Positions 19,737 through 28,903 of a stretch of 64,000 bases of DNA are shown piece after piece; the first letter of the stretch is position 1, and every line of letters starts with the position of its first letter. The translations under genes and the position numbers were made by a program. A model generated the notes under the pieces. It did no database searches and was not told where the DNA came from. It saw nothing but the letters and a program-made list of their open reading frames with translations. The stretch covers positions 32,355 to 96,354 of the forward strand of contig MKJX01000066.1 in NCBI GenBank assembly GCA_001942415.1, given 5' to 3'. Origin of the DNA: Pseudonocardia sp. CNS-139. GTDB lineage: Bacteria; Actinomycetota; Actinomycetes; Mycobacteriales; Pseudonocardiaceae.

Positions 19737-20527
19737 TCGCGTGGAGCGAACGGCTCCCGCTGGCCGGCGCGGTGTCGGCGGTGGCGGTCCTCGGCGCGGT
19801 CGTCTACGGCTTCCTGGAGCCCGCGTTCCGGCCGGACGAGTCGTCGCTCGCGCTGGTGGTCGGGCTCGCGGTCGCGTTCCTGGTCGTGACGGTCGCGCAG
19901 CAGGCGCCGCGGTCGGCGTACATCGAGCAGTGGTGGGGCATCCGCAGCCGGCTGACGCTCTTCCCGGGGTTCCTGCTGCTCGGGCCGGCGTGCGTGGTGC
20001 TGTCGCGGCTGTTCGGCGTCGAGCCGGGGCTGATCCTGGGCACGCTCGTGGCGTTCGGCACCGCGAAGGTGCTGCGCGCCGACGAGAAGGGCCCGGCGGT
20101 CGCCGTCTCGGCGGCGTGCCTCGCGACGGTGGGGCTGCTCGCGTGGCTCTTCCGCGACCCGATCGTGACGGCCTCCGGGGCGGAGGGCGCGTTCCTGCCG
20201 GAGGCGCTCGACGCCGGGCTGACCGCGATCGCGGTGGGCGCGGCCGGCAACCTCGCGCTGATGCTCGTGCCACTCGGGTTCATGGACGGCGCCGCGCTCT
20301 TCCGCTGGTCGAAGGTGGTGTGGGTGGCGCTGGCCGGGGTGGGCGCGTTCGCCGTCGTGCACGTGCTGCTCGGCGCCTCGGCCGACGCCGGGGCGCTCGC
20401 CGGGCGCGGCACGTTCCTGGCCGTGGTGATGGGCGGCTACCTGGTGGGGGCGGCGGCCTTCTGGGCGTGGTGCCGGTACACCGAGCCCGTGGCCGCGCGC
20501 GGGCGCACGCTCACCCGCACGCGTTGA
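19733..20527 (+). CDS. Integral membrane protein of unknown function
   Basis: 264 residues with about seven hydrophobic helices, for example LPLAGAVSAVAVLGAVVYGF, LALVVGLAVAFLVVTVAQQA and VWVALAGVGAFAVVHVLLGA. No catalytic motif was recognised. GTG start overlaps the LamG gene stop, so the two products may form an envelope unit. The 3' end overlaps the convergent hutG-like gene by 17 bp. The frame is intact. Confidence 0.6.
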   Translation: MIAWSERLPLAGAVSAVAVLGAVVYGFLEPAFRPDESSLALVVGLAVAFLVVTVAQQAPRSAYIEQWWGIRSRLTLFPGFLLLGPACVVLSRLFGVEPGLILGTLVAFGTAKVLRADEKGPAVAVSAACLATVGLLAWLFRDPIVTASGAEGAFLPEALDAGLTAIAVGAAGNLALMLVPLGFMDGAALFRWSKVVWVALAGVGAFAVVHVLLGASADAGALAGRGTFLAVVMGGYLVGAAAFWAWCRYTEPVAARGRTLTRTR

Positions 20528-21283
20528 CCAGCGCCGTCAACGCGGCCACGACCTGCGCGAACCCGGCGGTGACCGGGCCGTCCGGCTCGGTCAGGTAGGT
20601 GTCGCGGCGCAGCTCGACCATCAGGGAGAGCACGCGCGGGTCGCGGCGGAAGTGCGCGAGCGGGACGTACGTACCGGCGAACGGCGCGTCCAGCCCGACG
20701 GTCCCGACCGGCGCGAAGGCCTCCCGGGCGGCGGCCACCAGCCGCCCGGGCGTGTGCACCGGGTCGGTGCCGAGGCAGACGGCCGGGCGCGGGCCGTCGG
20801 CGTGCAGTTCGTAGGGCAGCGGCGCCGACGGGTACGAGTGCACGTCCAGCAGCACGGCCCGGCCGGTCGCGGCCAGCCGCGCGTCCACGGCGTCGCGCAC
20901 GGCCCGGCCCCACGGCGCGTAGAACGCGGCGAGCAGCGCGTCCCGGTGCGCGGGGTCGTCGGCCCGGATCGGCTGGCCGCGCGTCCCCCGGGTGTAGACG
21001 GCCGGCATCCCGACGGCGGCCATCTCCTCGCGCTCGTCCGGGAACCGCTCGGGGTCGACGGCGAACCGGGACACCGGGTTGACCAGCGTCCACGGCCGCA
21101 GCGCCGCCCGCTCCGCGGCCGCGGCGGCGATCGCGTCGGTGCGGTGGTCGGTGAGCGCGGCGACCTCGGCGGCCAGCGCGGCGTCGTCGAGGAGCAGGTG
21201 CCGGCGCACCCAGTCCGGGATCGCCGTCCCCGCGTGCGGGACGTGCAGCAGCACCGGGCTGGCGGGTCGCCGGGCGTGATCAC
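20511..21283 (-). CDS. N-formylglutamate amidohydrolase family protein, frameshifted at N-terminus
   Basis: Zn-dependent amidohydrolase related to HutG, which frees glutamate from N-formylglutamate at the end of histidine breakdown. Motifs: LLHVPHAGTAIPDWVR, VNPVSRFAVDPERFPDERE, VLLDVHSYPSAPLPYE and SLMVELRRDTYL. The intact frame starts at GTG 21254, but one G restored near 21262 gives a family-like N-terminus (ITPGDPASPVLLHVPHAG) from GTG at 21283. No other histidine-degradation genes are present, so the true substrate is open. Confidence 0.75.
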
Positions 21284-21332
21284 GGCACCAGTCTGGTTGA
21301 CGGTCCCCGGAGCCGGTGCTGGAGTGGAGGCC

Positions 21333-21413
21333 GTGACCATCCGGGTCCCGCTGGTGACGCGCGCGTACCTCGACCTCGGTCGCGTGTGGTCGGCGAGCTG
21401 TCCGGGCTCCTGA
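21333..21413 (+). CDS. Sulfur-type regulatory leader peptide before the SsuD-like gene
   Basis: 26 residues from GTG; the core reads PLVTRAYLDLGRVWSASC. It follows the R-x-[HY]-[VL]-D-L-x-R-V-x-S-A-x-C pattern of the leader upstream of sirA. It ends 35 nt before the flavin monooxygenase ATG, with no other ORF between. Confidence 0.65.
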   Translation: MTIRVPLVTRAYLDLGRVWSASCPGS

Positions 21414-21448
21414 GCCCGCCCACCACCGACCCCTGGAAGGACCCCGTC

Positions 21449-22545
21449 ATGCCCGTCGAGTTCCTCGGCATCGGCGCCACCAACAACGGCACGGAGACCA
21501 CCCCGCGCTCCGGCCCCGCGTTCGACAAGGAGTACACACTCGCCCTCGCCCGCGCGCACGAGGAGACCGGCTGGGACCGCGTGCTCACCGCGTACGGGTC
21601 GGGCAGCCCGGACCCCGCGCAGGCCGCCGCGCTGATCGCGCTGGGCACCGAGCGGCTGCAGCTGCTGCTCGCGCACCGGCCGAACGTCTCCTACCCGACG
21701 TTCGCGGCGAAGACCGTCGCAACGCTCGACCAGATCAGCGACGGACGGCTCACGCTGCACGTCATCACCGGCGGCAACGACCACGAGCAGCAGCGCGAGG
21801 GCGACACGCTCACCAAGGACCGCCGCTACGACCGCACCCGCGAGGCCATCCGGATCCTCAAGAAGGCGTGGACGTCGCGGGAGCGTTCGACTTCCACGGC
21901 GAGCACTACGACTTCGCCGACTTCGTGCTCGACGTCGAGCCGGCCCAGAAGCCGCGCCCGCGCATCTCGTTCGGCGGGTCGTCGCCGGCCGCGTACAAGG
22001 TGGGCGCGGAGGAGGCCGACATCTACGCGCTGTGGGGCGAGCCGCTCGCCGGCACGGCCGAGCAGATCGCCGCGATCACCGGGATCGCCGCCGCGGCCGG
22101 GCGCCCGGCGCCGACGTTCCAGGTGGCGTTCCGCCCGATCCTCGGCCGCACCGAGGAGGAGGCCTGGGAGAAGGCGTACGCCACCGTGGCGCGCATCCAG
22201 GACCGGACGCAGGGCGGCACCACGCAGATCTCCCGCCGGCACAGGCTCAGCGACCCGGAGAACTCCGGCTCGCAGCGGCTGCTCGCCGTCGCCGCGCAGG
22301 GCGAGCGCTACGACCGGGCGCTGTGGACCGTCACGGCGAAGGCGACGGGCGGGGCCGGCAACTCCACCGCGCTCGTCGGCACGCCGGAGACGGTCGCGGC
22401 CGCGCTGATGGACTACTACGACATCGGCGTCCGGATCATGTCCGCCCGCGGCTACGACCTGCTGGCGGACGCCGAGGAGTTCGGGCGCGAGGTGATCCCG
22501 CTGGTCCGGGCCGAGGTGGCGCGCCGGGACGCGGCCGCAGCCTGA
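21449..22545 (+). CDS. LLM class flavin-dependent monooxygenase, SsuD-like, frameshifted
   Basis: About 365 residues. Luciferase-like blocks: ALARAHEETGWDRVLTAYGS, FAAKTVATLDQISDGRLTLH, VITGGNDHEQQREGD and PRISFGGSSPAAYKVGAEEA. These resemble alkanesulfonate monooxygenase (SsuD) and related sulfur-scavenging enzymes, which use FMNH2 from a partner reductase to release sulfite from sulfonates. One G is missing near 21876 in a G run. ATG start behind GGAAGGA. The leader peptide directly upstream supports control by sulfur supply. No ssuABC or reductase gene adjoins it. Confidence 0.82.
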
Positions 22546-22555
22546 CCCGTCGAGC

Positions 22556-22929
22556 TCAGTCGGGGACGGCGGTGAAGAACTCGTAGCTGTGCCCGTCGGG
22601 GTCGCCGACGTACACGCCGCGGCCCCCGGCGACGCGGTTCACCCGCCGGTCCCAGCCGTGCTCCGGCCCCGACCCGTACGGCACGTCGGGCCGGGCCGCG
22701 AGCACGGCCAGCAGCCGGTCCAGCTCGGCGTCGTCGACGAGGAAGCCGAAGTGCGCTGCGCCAGCGGGGCCGCGGTCGTCGAAGTCGAGCGTGAGGTCCG
22801 CGTTCACACGCACGGGGACGAACGGGCCGGCCGGGGCGCCGACCTCCAGGCCGAGCAACCCGGCGAGGAACCGCGCGGACGCGTGCCTGTCGCGGCCCGG
22901 ACGATCGTGTGGTTCAGCGTGAGTGCCAT
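22556..22929 (-). CDS. VOC (glyoxalase/bleomycin resistance) family protein, frameshifted
   Basis: About 123 residues, one VOC domain. N-terminus MALTLNHTIV; after a lost base near 22900 the frame continues RDRHASARFLAGLLGLEVG and ends GGRGVYVGDPDGHSYEFF, the usual metal-site end of VOC proteins. Start ATG at 22929 has GGAGG 6 nt upstream. Divergent from the MarR gene across a strong operator, so it is the likely MarR target. Substrate unknown; detoxification is the usual role. Confidence 0.78.
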
Positions 22930-22946
22930 GTCCGCCTCCGAATCGT

Positions 22947-22995
22947 GTGCGATACGCACCGATAATAGGTGCGTATCGCACGTGTTCGCTAGAGT
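22947..22995. promoter_or_regulatory. MarR double operator and overlapping divergent promoters
   Basis: GTGCGATACGCACC (22947-22960) and GGTGCGTATCGCAC (22968-22981) form a perfect 14-bp inverted repeat around GATAATA; each arm is also nearly palindromic. On the minus strand the spacer supplies TATTAT, a -10 for the VOC gene. On the plus strand TAGAGT at 22990-22995 is a -10 placed so that the marR message would begin at or near its ATG (23002). A bound MarR dimer would cover both promoters. Confidence 0.75.
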
Positions 22996-23001
22996 GCCGC
23001 C

Positions 23002-23418
23002 ATGCCCGATGCGGACGGCGGCCCGGCCCTCTTCCGGCTGGTGCGGTTCTGGTCGCGGCGCTGGCCGCGCGGGGTGGCCGGAGAGCCGGCGGCCACGCCG
23101 CAGCACGTGCTGACGCTGGACGCCGTCGGCTCCGGCGCGACCGTCGGCGAGGTCGCCCGCCGGCTCGGCCTCGACCACTCCGGCGCGAGCCGGATGGTGG
23201 CCGCCGCGAGCGCCGAGGGCTACCTGCTGCGCGCCCGGTCACCGGAGGACGCCCGGCGCAGCGTCGTCACCCCGACCGACGCCGGGCGGGAGCTGACCGC
23301 CGCGGCCCGCGCGTGGCAGCGCACGACGTTCACCGAGCTCACCGCGCACTGGGACGCCGCGGACCGCGAACGGTTCGCCGGCTACCTCGCCCGGCTCGCC
23401 ACCGAGGTCGGCGCCTGA
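23002..23418 (+). CDS. MarR family transcriptional regulator
   Basis: 138 residues, intact. The winged helix runs TVGEVARRLGLDHSGASRMV then AAASAEGYLLRARSPEDARR, with the wing RSVVTPTDAGRELT. ATG at 23002 has no ribosome binding site and probably starts a leaderless message. Divergent from the VOC gene with a perfect inverted repeat between them, so autoregulation and control of the VOC gene are likely. Confidence 0.85.
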   Translation: MPDADGGPALFRLVRFWSRRWPRGVAGEPAATPQHVLTLDAVGSGATVGEVARRLGLDHSGASRMVAAASAEGYLLRARSPEDARRSVVTPTDAGRELTAAARAWQRTTFTELTAHWDAADRERFAGYLARLATEVGA

Positions 23419-23420
23419 GC

Positions 23421-23452
23421 GGGGCTACCGGAGCACGGGGCTACCGGAGCAC
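23421..23452. repeat. 16-bp tandem duplication at the thioesterase stop codon
   Basis: GGGGCTACCGGAGCAC occurs twice head to tail (23421-23436, 23437-23452). Read on the minus strand each copy encodes VLR followed by TAG, so the end of the thioesterase gene, including its stop, is duplicated. Confidence 0.7.
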
Positions 23453-23841
23453 GGCCTGGGTCTGCGTCACCTTCGCGACGAGCCTGCCGTCACGTCGCGC
23501 ACCTCGGTGTCGAGCACGATCACGGATCGGCCCGCGCTGAGCGGGCGGGCGACGGCGTCCACGTGCCCGGCCGTGACGGGCCGCAGGAAGTGCGTGGTCG
23601 AGGCGGTCGTCGCGGTGCCGGTGGCGCCGTCGGGCAGGTTGAGGAACGCGCACCAGCCGCCCGCGGCGTCGGCGAGCGACATCAGCGCGCCGCCGTGCAG
23701 GAGCCCCCCGGAGGTGCAGCGGGTGGGGTCCCAGGCCAGCCGCAGCGCGACCTCGTCGCGGTCGGCCCGGGTCGCCGTGGCGCCGAGCAGCGCGGTGAAC
23801 GGCATGACGGCGTGCATCTGCGCGGTCAGCTCGTCGCTCAT
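23441..23841 (-). CDS. PaaI-type hotdog thioesterase, frameshifted
   Basis: About 133 residues. Single hotdog domain with the family core CTSGGLLHGGALMSLADAAG and TTHFLRPVTAGHVDAVARPL. Such enzymes hydrolyse acyl-CoA esters, often aromatic ones. One base is missing near 23492; the repaired tail is GRLVAKVTQTQAVLR. Start ATG at 23841. Convergent with the MarR gene. Confidence 0.8.
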
Positions 23842-23965
23842 GTGATCACCCTGACCCACGGAACCGATTCAGCAGAACCGCCCACCGGGGCGCCGGCCGG
23901 GGACCGACTCCGGAGGTTCGGGCGGCTCACCGCGCGCAGCGCGGCATCGGCACAGGGGGAACGGG

Positions 23966-25894
23966 TTGGGCGAGCGGTCGGCACCTCTGATCGGGACGGA
24001 CGACATCACCACACCGCCGTGGGCGGCCAGCTACGAGGAGACCGCCAAGGCGGGCGTCGTGGCGGTGGCGCGCACGCTGCCGCGCACGGTCGGGTTCGCG
24101 GTGGCGTGGGCGTGGCAGACCTCGCGGACGCTGACGCTGCTCACCGCCGCCGTGCAGCTGGCGGCCGGCGCGGCGACGGCGTTCGGGCTGCTGGCCACGG
24201 CAGCCGTGTTCACCCAGCTCCTGGAAGAGGGGCCGACGCCGGAACGGGTGGTGGCCGCGCTGCCCTCGATCGCGCTGGTGGTCGCGGCAGGTGCGGCCCG
24301 CGGCCTGCTGGACGCCGCGGTGGCCGCCGTCGACGGGGTGCTGCTGCCCCGGGTCGAGCAGCGCGTCGAGCACACCCTGCACGCCGCGGTGCTGCAGGTC
24401 GACCTCGCGGCGTTCGACGACGCCGACTTCGCCGAGCTCGTCGAACGCGCGGGCAGCATGGCCCCGATGCGCGTACGCGGGGTCGTGGACGACACCGGCG
24501 CGCTGGTGGCCTCGCTGGTGTCGGTCGGCGCCGCGGTTGTCACCGCGGCGATCCTGCACCCGCTGCTCGCCCCCGTGGTGCTGTTCGCCGCCATCCCGCA
24601 CGGGTGGGCGTCCGCGCGCAGCGCCCGGCTGATGTTCGACTGGATCGTCCGCACCAACTCGCGCCGCCGGCGCTCGGCGTCACCAGCCGGCTGATCACGG
24701 GCCGCGACGCGGCGGCGGAGGTCCGCGCGTTCACCACGCAGGACGTGCTCATCGGGGAGCACCGCCGCATCACCGACGACCTCACCGACGACCAGATCCG
24801 CGTCGGCCGGCAGCGCACGGTCGTCCAGACGATCGGCCGGGCGCTCGGTGGGGCCGGCACCGGGATGGCCTACCTCGTGCTGGGCCTGCTGCTCTTCTTC
24901 GGCCTGCTGCCGCTCGCGCTGGCCGGAGCCGCCGCCGTCGCCATGCGCACCGCGGCGAGCGCCCTGACCAACGCGATCTTCCAGTCCAACCAGCTCTACG
25001 AGGGCAGCTTCTTCGCGGAGCTGCTGCGCAACGCGCTCGACGACGCGGCGGGCCGGCGCCGGCCCGCCCCCACCGCGCACCTGGCCGGCGACCCCGCCGA
25101 GATCACGCTCTCCGGCGTCACGTTCCGCTACCCGGGCCAGGACGAGCCGGCGGTCGACGACGTGTCGGTCACGCTCCGCCGGGGTGAGGTCGTCGCGCTC
25201 GTCGGGGAGAACGGGTCGGGCAAGTCGACGCTCGCGAAGCTGGTCACGGGCCTCTACCTGCCGAGCGCGGGTCACGTCACGTGGGACGGCGTCGACACCG
25301 CCGCGGTGCCCGCCGAGGAGCTGCACAGCCGCGTCGCCGTCGTGATGCAGGACCCGCTGCGCTGGCCGATGACCGCCGAGAACAACGTCCGCATCGGCCG
25401 GCTGGAGGCCGCGGACCCGGACGGTGCCCGGCTCGCCGACCGCGGCCGCCCGGTCCGAGGCCGACGCGGTGGTCGCCGAGCTGCCGAACGGGTGGGCCAC
25501 GGTGCTGTCGCGGCAGTTCCAGGCCGGACGCGACCTGTCCGGCGGGCAGTGGCAGCGCGTCTCCGTGGCCCGCGGGCTCTACAGGGACGCGCCGGTGGTC
25601 GTCGCCGACGAGCCGACCGCCGCGCTGGACGCCCGCGCCGAGCACGCCGTCTTCCGCACGCTGCGCGGGCTGGCCGCGCCCGGGGCGGGCGAGCGGATCA
25701 CGGTGCTGGTCACGCACCGGCTCGCCAACGTCAGGCACGCCGACCAGATCCTCGTGCTGGAGCGCGGGCGGCTGATCGAACGCGGCCGTCACGACCAGCT
25801 CATGGCGCTGCGCGGCACCTACCACGAGCTGTTCACGCTGCAGGCCCGTGCGTACGCGGAACGGGGGGAGGAACCGGATACGGTCCGCGTATGA
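23966..25894 (+). CDS. ABC transporter, fused permease and ATP-binding domains, frameshifted
   Basis: About 643 residues; half-transporter of exporter type that should dimerise. The N-terminal membrane part (about 1-330) has several helices, such as LPSIALVVAAGAARGLLDAA and LVLGLLLFFGLLPLALAGAA. The ATPase part has Walker A LVGENGSGKSTLAKLV, Q-loop VVMQDPLRW, signature DLSGGQWQR, Walker B PVVVADEPTAALD and H-loop TVLVTHRLANV. Frame breaks near 24675 (one base) and 25440 (two bases). TTG start behind AGGGGGA. The stop overlaps the hydratase gene by ATGA. Substrate unknown. Confidence 0.85.
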
Positions 25895-26651
25895 CCGAGC
25901 TGGTGCACCTCGACGTGGCGGACGGCATCGCGACGCTCACGCTGGACTCCCCCGGCAACCGCAACGCCCTGTCCGCGCAGCTGCGTCGCGAGCTGCTGGC
26001 CGGGCTGGAGCGGGCGATCGCCGACGACGCGTCCGGGTGGTGCTGCTGAGCCACACCGGCCGGGTGTTCTGCTCGGGCATGGACCTGCGGGAAGCCCGCG
26101 GCGCGGACGCGTCCGGCCAGGGCGTCCAGGAGTTCCCGGCGATCCTGGAGCGGATCTGGACGTCGCCGAAGCCGGTCGTCGCGCGGGTCGCGGGGCCGGC
26201 GCGGGCGGGCGGGGTCGGGCTGATGGCGGCGTGCGACATCGCGGTGGCCGCCGAGGACGCGACGTTCGCGTTCAGCGAGGTGCGGCTCGGGCTCGTCCCG
26301 GCGGTGATCTCGGTGACGGTGCTCCCGCGGCTGCTGCCGTCCGCCGCACACGAGCTGTTCCTCACCGGCGAGACGTTCGACGGCACCCGGGCCGCGCAGA
26401 TCGGGCTGGTCAACAGCGCGGTCCCGGGCTTCGACCTGGACACCGAGGTGCGCCGCTACACCGACGCGCTGCGGCTGGGCGGCCCCGCCGCGCTCGCCGC
26501 GACGAAGGCGCTGCTGCGCGGCGGGCGCACCGGCACCATGGCGGACCGCTTCGCCGCGCTGCAGGAGCTCTCCGCGGGCTTCTTCGCGAGCGAGGAGGGC
26601 CAGGAGGGCATCGCCGCGTTCGCGCAGAAGCGCCCTCCGGCCTGGGCCTAG
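25891..26651 (+). CDS. Enoyl-CoA hydratase/isomerase family protein, frameshifted
   Basis: About 253 residues of the crotonase family. MTELVHLDVADGIATLTLDS begins the fold; after a lost base near 26033, VVLLSHTGRVFCSGMDLREA gives the first oxyanion-hole segment and RAGGVGLMAACDIAVAAEDA the second. The usual catalytic Glu region is FSEVRLGLVPAVIS. ATG overlaps the ABC stop. The 3' end overlaps the convergent TIGR03086 gene by 4 bp. The exact CoA substrate cannot be told. Confidence 0.83.
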
Positions 26652-27243
26652 ACGCAGGTCCAGGCGGGGTTGCGGCCGGACGCCGCCAGCGCCCGGTCGA
26701 AGGCCGGCGCGTCGGTGCCGACCGGCACCTCGGGTGCGAACCAGCCGCCCTCACGGCCCATCGGGGCGATCGCCAGCACGCCCTCCAGCACCCGCTCGCC
26801 AAGCGGCCCGGGCACGGCCGGCGGCCGCTGCCCGGACCCGACGGCGACGTCCCACGCGTGCACGGCGAACTCGGCCGTCATCATCGATCCGACGTCCGCG
26901 GCGGGCATCTCGGCGCCGCCGAAGACCGTGCTGCCCTCCCAGGCCCGCGGGTCGGCCCACGCCGCGGCGGTGGCCTCGGCCTGCGCGGCGACCAGCCCGG
27001 CCCACGCCTGCGGCGGCTGCCCGACCAGGTAGGGCGCGACGTCGGTGCCGGCCCAGCCGGGGTCCCACTCCTGCCGGTCGGCGGCCGCTGGGCCAGCAGC
27101 AGCCCGAACGCGAGGTGGCTCGCGGCCTGCTCGACCGTGTACTCGGTGCACGGCGACGGGTCGCCGAAGCGGGCCGGGTCGGCGCCGCGGATCGCGGCGA
27201 CCGCCAGCGCGATGCTGCTGCTCATGTGGTCTGCGGAGTCCAT
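26648..27243 (-). CDS. TIGR03086 family (DinB/maleylpyruvate isomerase N-like) protein, frameshifted
   Basis: About 198 residues. The pattern PCTEYTVEQAASHLAF near the N-terminus and MMTAEFAVHAWDVAVG further on supply the spaced His residues of the metal-binding DinB-like fold common in actinobacteria, where mycothiol-dependent members occur. One base is missing near 27085. ATG at 27243. Ends GRNPAWTCV. Function unknown; thiol transfer is the family-based guess. Confidence 0.75.
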
Positions 27244-27300
27244 GCCCCGAGCCTCCCGGCGCAGGTCCGGCCGGGATTGCACGAACGCGACACGCGCGCA

Positions 27301-27475
27301 CTCACACCCCGACTCGCGTGCACTGAAACCGCGACTCGCGTGCACTGAAACCGCGACTCGCGTGCACTGAAACCGCGACTCGCGGGGGCGAGCCCGCGAG
27401 CTCCGCGAGTCGGGCCCTGAGTGCACGCGAGTCGGGCCCTGGCTGCGCGCGAGTCGGGCTGGGTGCACGCGCCCC
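27301..27475. repeat. Tandem and inverted CGACTCGCGTGCAC repeats
   Basis: Three exact 22-bp copies of a unit starting GACTCGCGTGCACTGAAACC begin at 27311, 27333 and 27355, with a partial fourth at 27377. The inverse form GTGCACGCGAGTCG follows at 27421-27434 and variants to 27470. There are no unique spacers. The region lies between two minus-strand genes. The same unit recurs at 4938-4990 and 28845-28898. Confidence 0.8.
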
Positions 27476-27520
27476 CGGGTTCGTCCCGGGACGCACATGA
27501 ACCGAGCTGGACGCGATCAC

Positions 27521-27934
27521 CTAACCGCGGTTCAGCGCGACCACCGGGATCTCCCGGGAGGTCCGCGTCTCGTGGTCGGCGAAGAACGGGTAGGTGCTCT
27601 TGAGCGTCTCCCAGGTCTTCGCGCGGTCGTCGCCGGTGAGCGGCGCGGCGACGCCCGCGTAGGTCTCGTCGGGCAGCTCGACGGTGACGTGCGGGTCGGC
27701 CACCAGGTTGAGGTACCAGTCGGGGTGTCGCGGCGCCCCGATGTTCGACGCGATGACGAGCACCCGGTCGCCGTCGCGGTGGAACATCATCGGCGCCGTG
27801 TACGGCCGTCCGGACCGGCGGCCCGTGGTCGTCAGCAGCACGATCCCCTCGCGCCGCATGCCGTCCACGGCCCCGCCCGTGCGGAACTGCGCGATCACCC
27901 TGCGGTTGGTCTCCTCGACTGTCGTGCGGTCCAT
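27521..27934 (-). CDS. Nitroreductase/deazaflavin-dependent (DDN-type) oxidoreductase
   Basis: 137 residues, intact. Matches the F420-dependent DDN/FDOR-B family: GIVLLTTTGRRSGRPYTAPM, HRDGDRVLVIASNIGAPRHP and DWYLNLVADPHVTVEL. These small split-barrel enzymes bind F420H2 and reduce quinones or nitro compounds. ATG at 27934; ribosome binding site weak. Follows the repeat block at 27301-27475. Confidence 0.85.
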   Translation of the reverse strand: MDRTTVEETNRRVIAQFRTGGAVDGMRREGIVLLTTTGRRSGRPYTAPMMFHRDGDRVLVIASNIGAPRHPDWYLNLVADPHVTVELPDETYAGVAAPLTGDDRAKTWETLKSTYPFFADHETRTSREIPVVALNRG

Positions 27935-27999
27935 GCCGGGCAGTATCGACCCCGCCGCAGACCGTCGGATTGCAGGAACGCGACAGCTAACCTGGAGCC

Positions 28000-28832
28000 G
28001 TGGACGTGGTGGAGACGCGCGGCGCGCTCGACCGGGCGCTCGACCTGCTCGCGCGCGCCCGGTCGTCGCCCTCACCGGGGCGGGCCTGTCCACCGACTCC
28101 GGCATCCCGGACTACCGCGGCCCCGGCTCCCCGCGCCGCACCCCGATGACCTACCAGCAGTTCCTCTCGGGCGTGCCTGCGCAGCGCCGCTACTGGGCGC
28201 GCAGCCACGTCGGGTGGGCGCGCATGGCCCACGCCGAGCCCAACGCGGGCCACCGCGCCGTCGCCGAGCTGGAGCGGGCGGGCGCGCTGCACGGGCTCGT
28301 CACGCAGAACGTCGACGGGCTGCACCAGGCGGCCGGCAGCCGCGCCGTGGTGGACCTGCACGGCCGCATCGACGGGGTGGTCTGCGTCGGCTGCGGGCAG
28401 CGCACGTCCCGGGCGACGCTGCAGGCCCGGCTCGCCGCGCTCAACCCCGGTTTCGTCGCGGCCGCGGGCGACGCGGTGGAGGCCGCCCCGGACGGCGACG
28501 CCGAGCTGGCCGCCGTCGACGGCTTCGAGCTCGCGTGGTGCACGGGCTGCGGCGGCGTGCTCAAGCCGGACGTCGTGTTCTTCGGGGAGAGCGTGCCCCG
28601 CGACCGGGTCGCGGAGGCGTACGCGATGGTCGACGCGGCGGGTGTGCTGCTCGTCGCCGGCTCGTCGTTGACGGTGATGTCCGGGCTCCGGTTCGTCCGG
28701 CACGCGCACAGGCACGGCATCCCCGTGGTGATCGTCAACCGCGGCCCGACCCGCGGCGACGACCTCGCCGACGTCCGGGTGGACGGCGGCTGCTCCGAGG
28801 TGCTCACCACGATCGCCCGCGCCTGCGCGTGA
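28000..28832 (+). CDS. NAD-dependent protein deacetylase of the Sir2 family, frameshifted
   Basis: About 277 residues. NAD-binding ALTGAGLSTDSGIPDYRGPG, catalytic-region LVTQNVDGLHQAAGS with VDLHGRIDGVVCVGC, the Zn pairs CVGC and CTGC, and PDVVFFGESVPRD and LLVAGSSLTVMSG. One base is missing near 28058, right before the GAG motif. GTG start with GGAG close upstream. Removes acyl groups from lysines using NAD; targets unknown. Confidence 0.88.
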
Positions 28833-28844
28833 GCCCCAACGGCC

Positions 28845-28898
28845 CGCGAGTCGCCGGAAAAGTGCGCGCGAGTCGCTGAAACAGTGCGCGCGAGTCGC
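28845..28898. repeat. GCGCGAGTCGC repeats between convergent genes
   Basis: AGTGCGCGCGAGTCGC occurs at 28861-28876 and 28883-28898, joined by TGAAAC, with a further core at 28846-28853. It is the inverse orientation of the 22-bp unit at 27311. Confidence 0.65.
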
Positions 28899-28903
28899 GC
28901 CGC

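Noticed and set aside
18179..20362. 727-codon minus-strand frame opposite the LamG and membrane genes
   Set aside because: Composition is His/Arg/Gln-rich noise, no domain text, and both opposing genes have signal peptide, helices and overlap coupling.
23563..25300. Long plus-strand frame preceding the second ABC exporter segment
   Set aside because: Only the part from about 24680 reads as transporter; the earlier part is a shadow of the antisense thioesterase and of the other ABC frame.
27311..27384. CRISPR array
   Set aside because: Repeats are head to tail with no unique spacers, only 22 bp, and recur dispersed elsewhere; no cas genes nearby.
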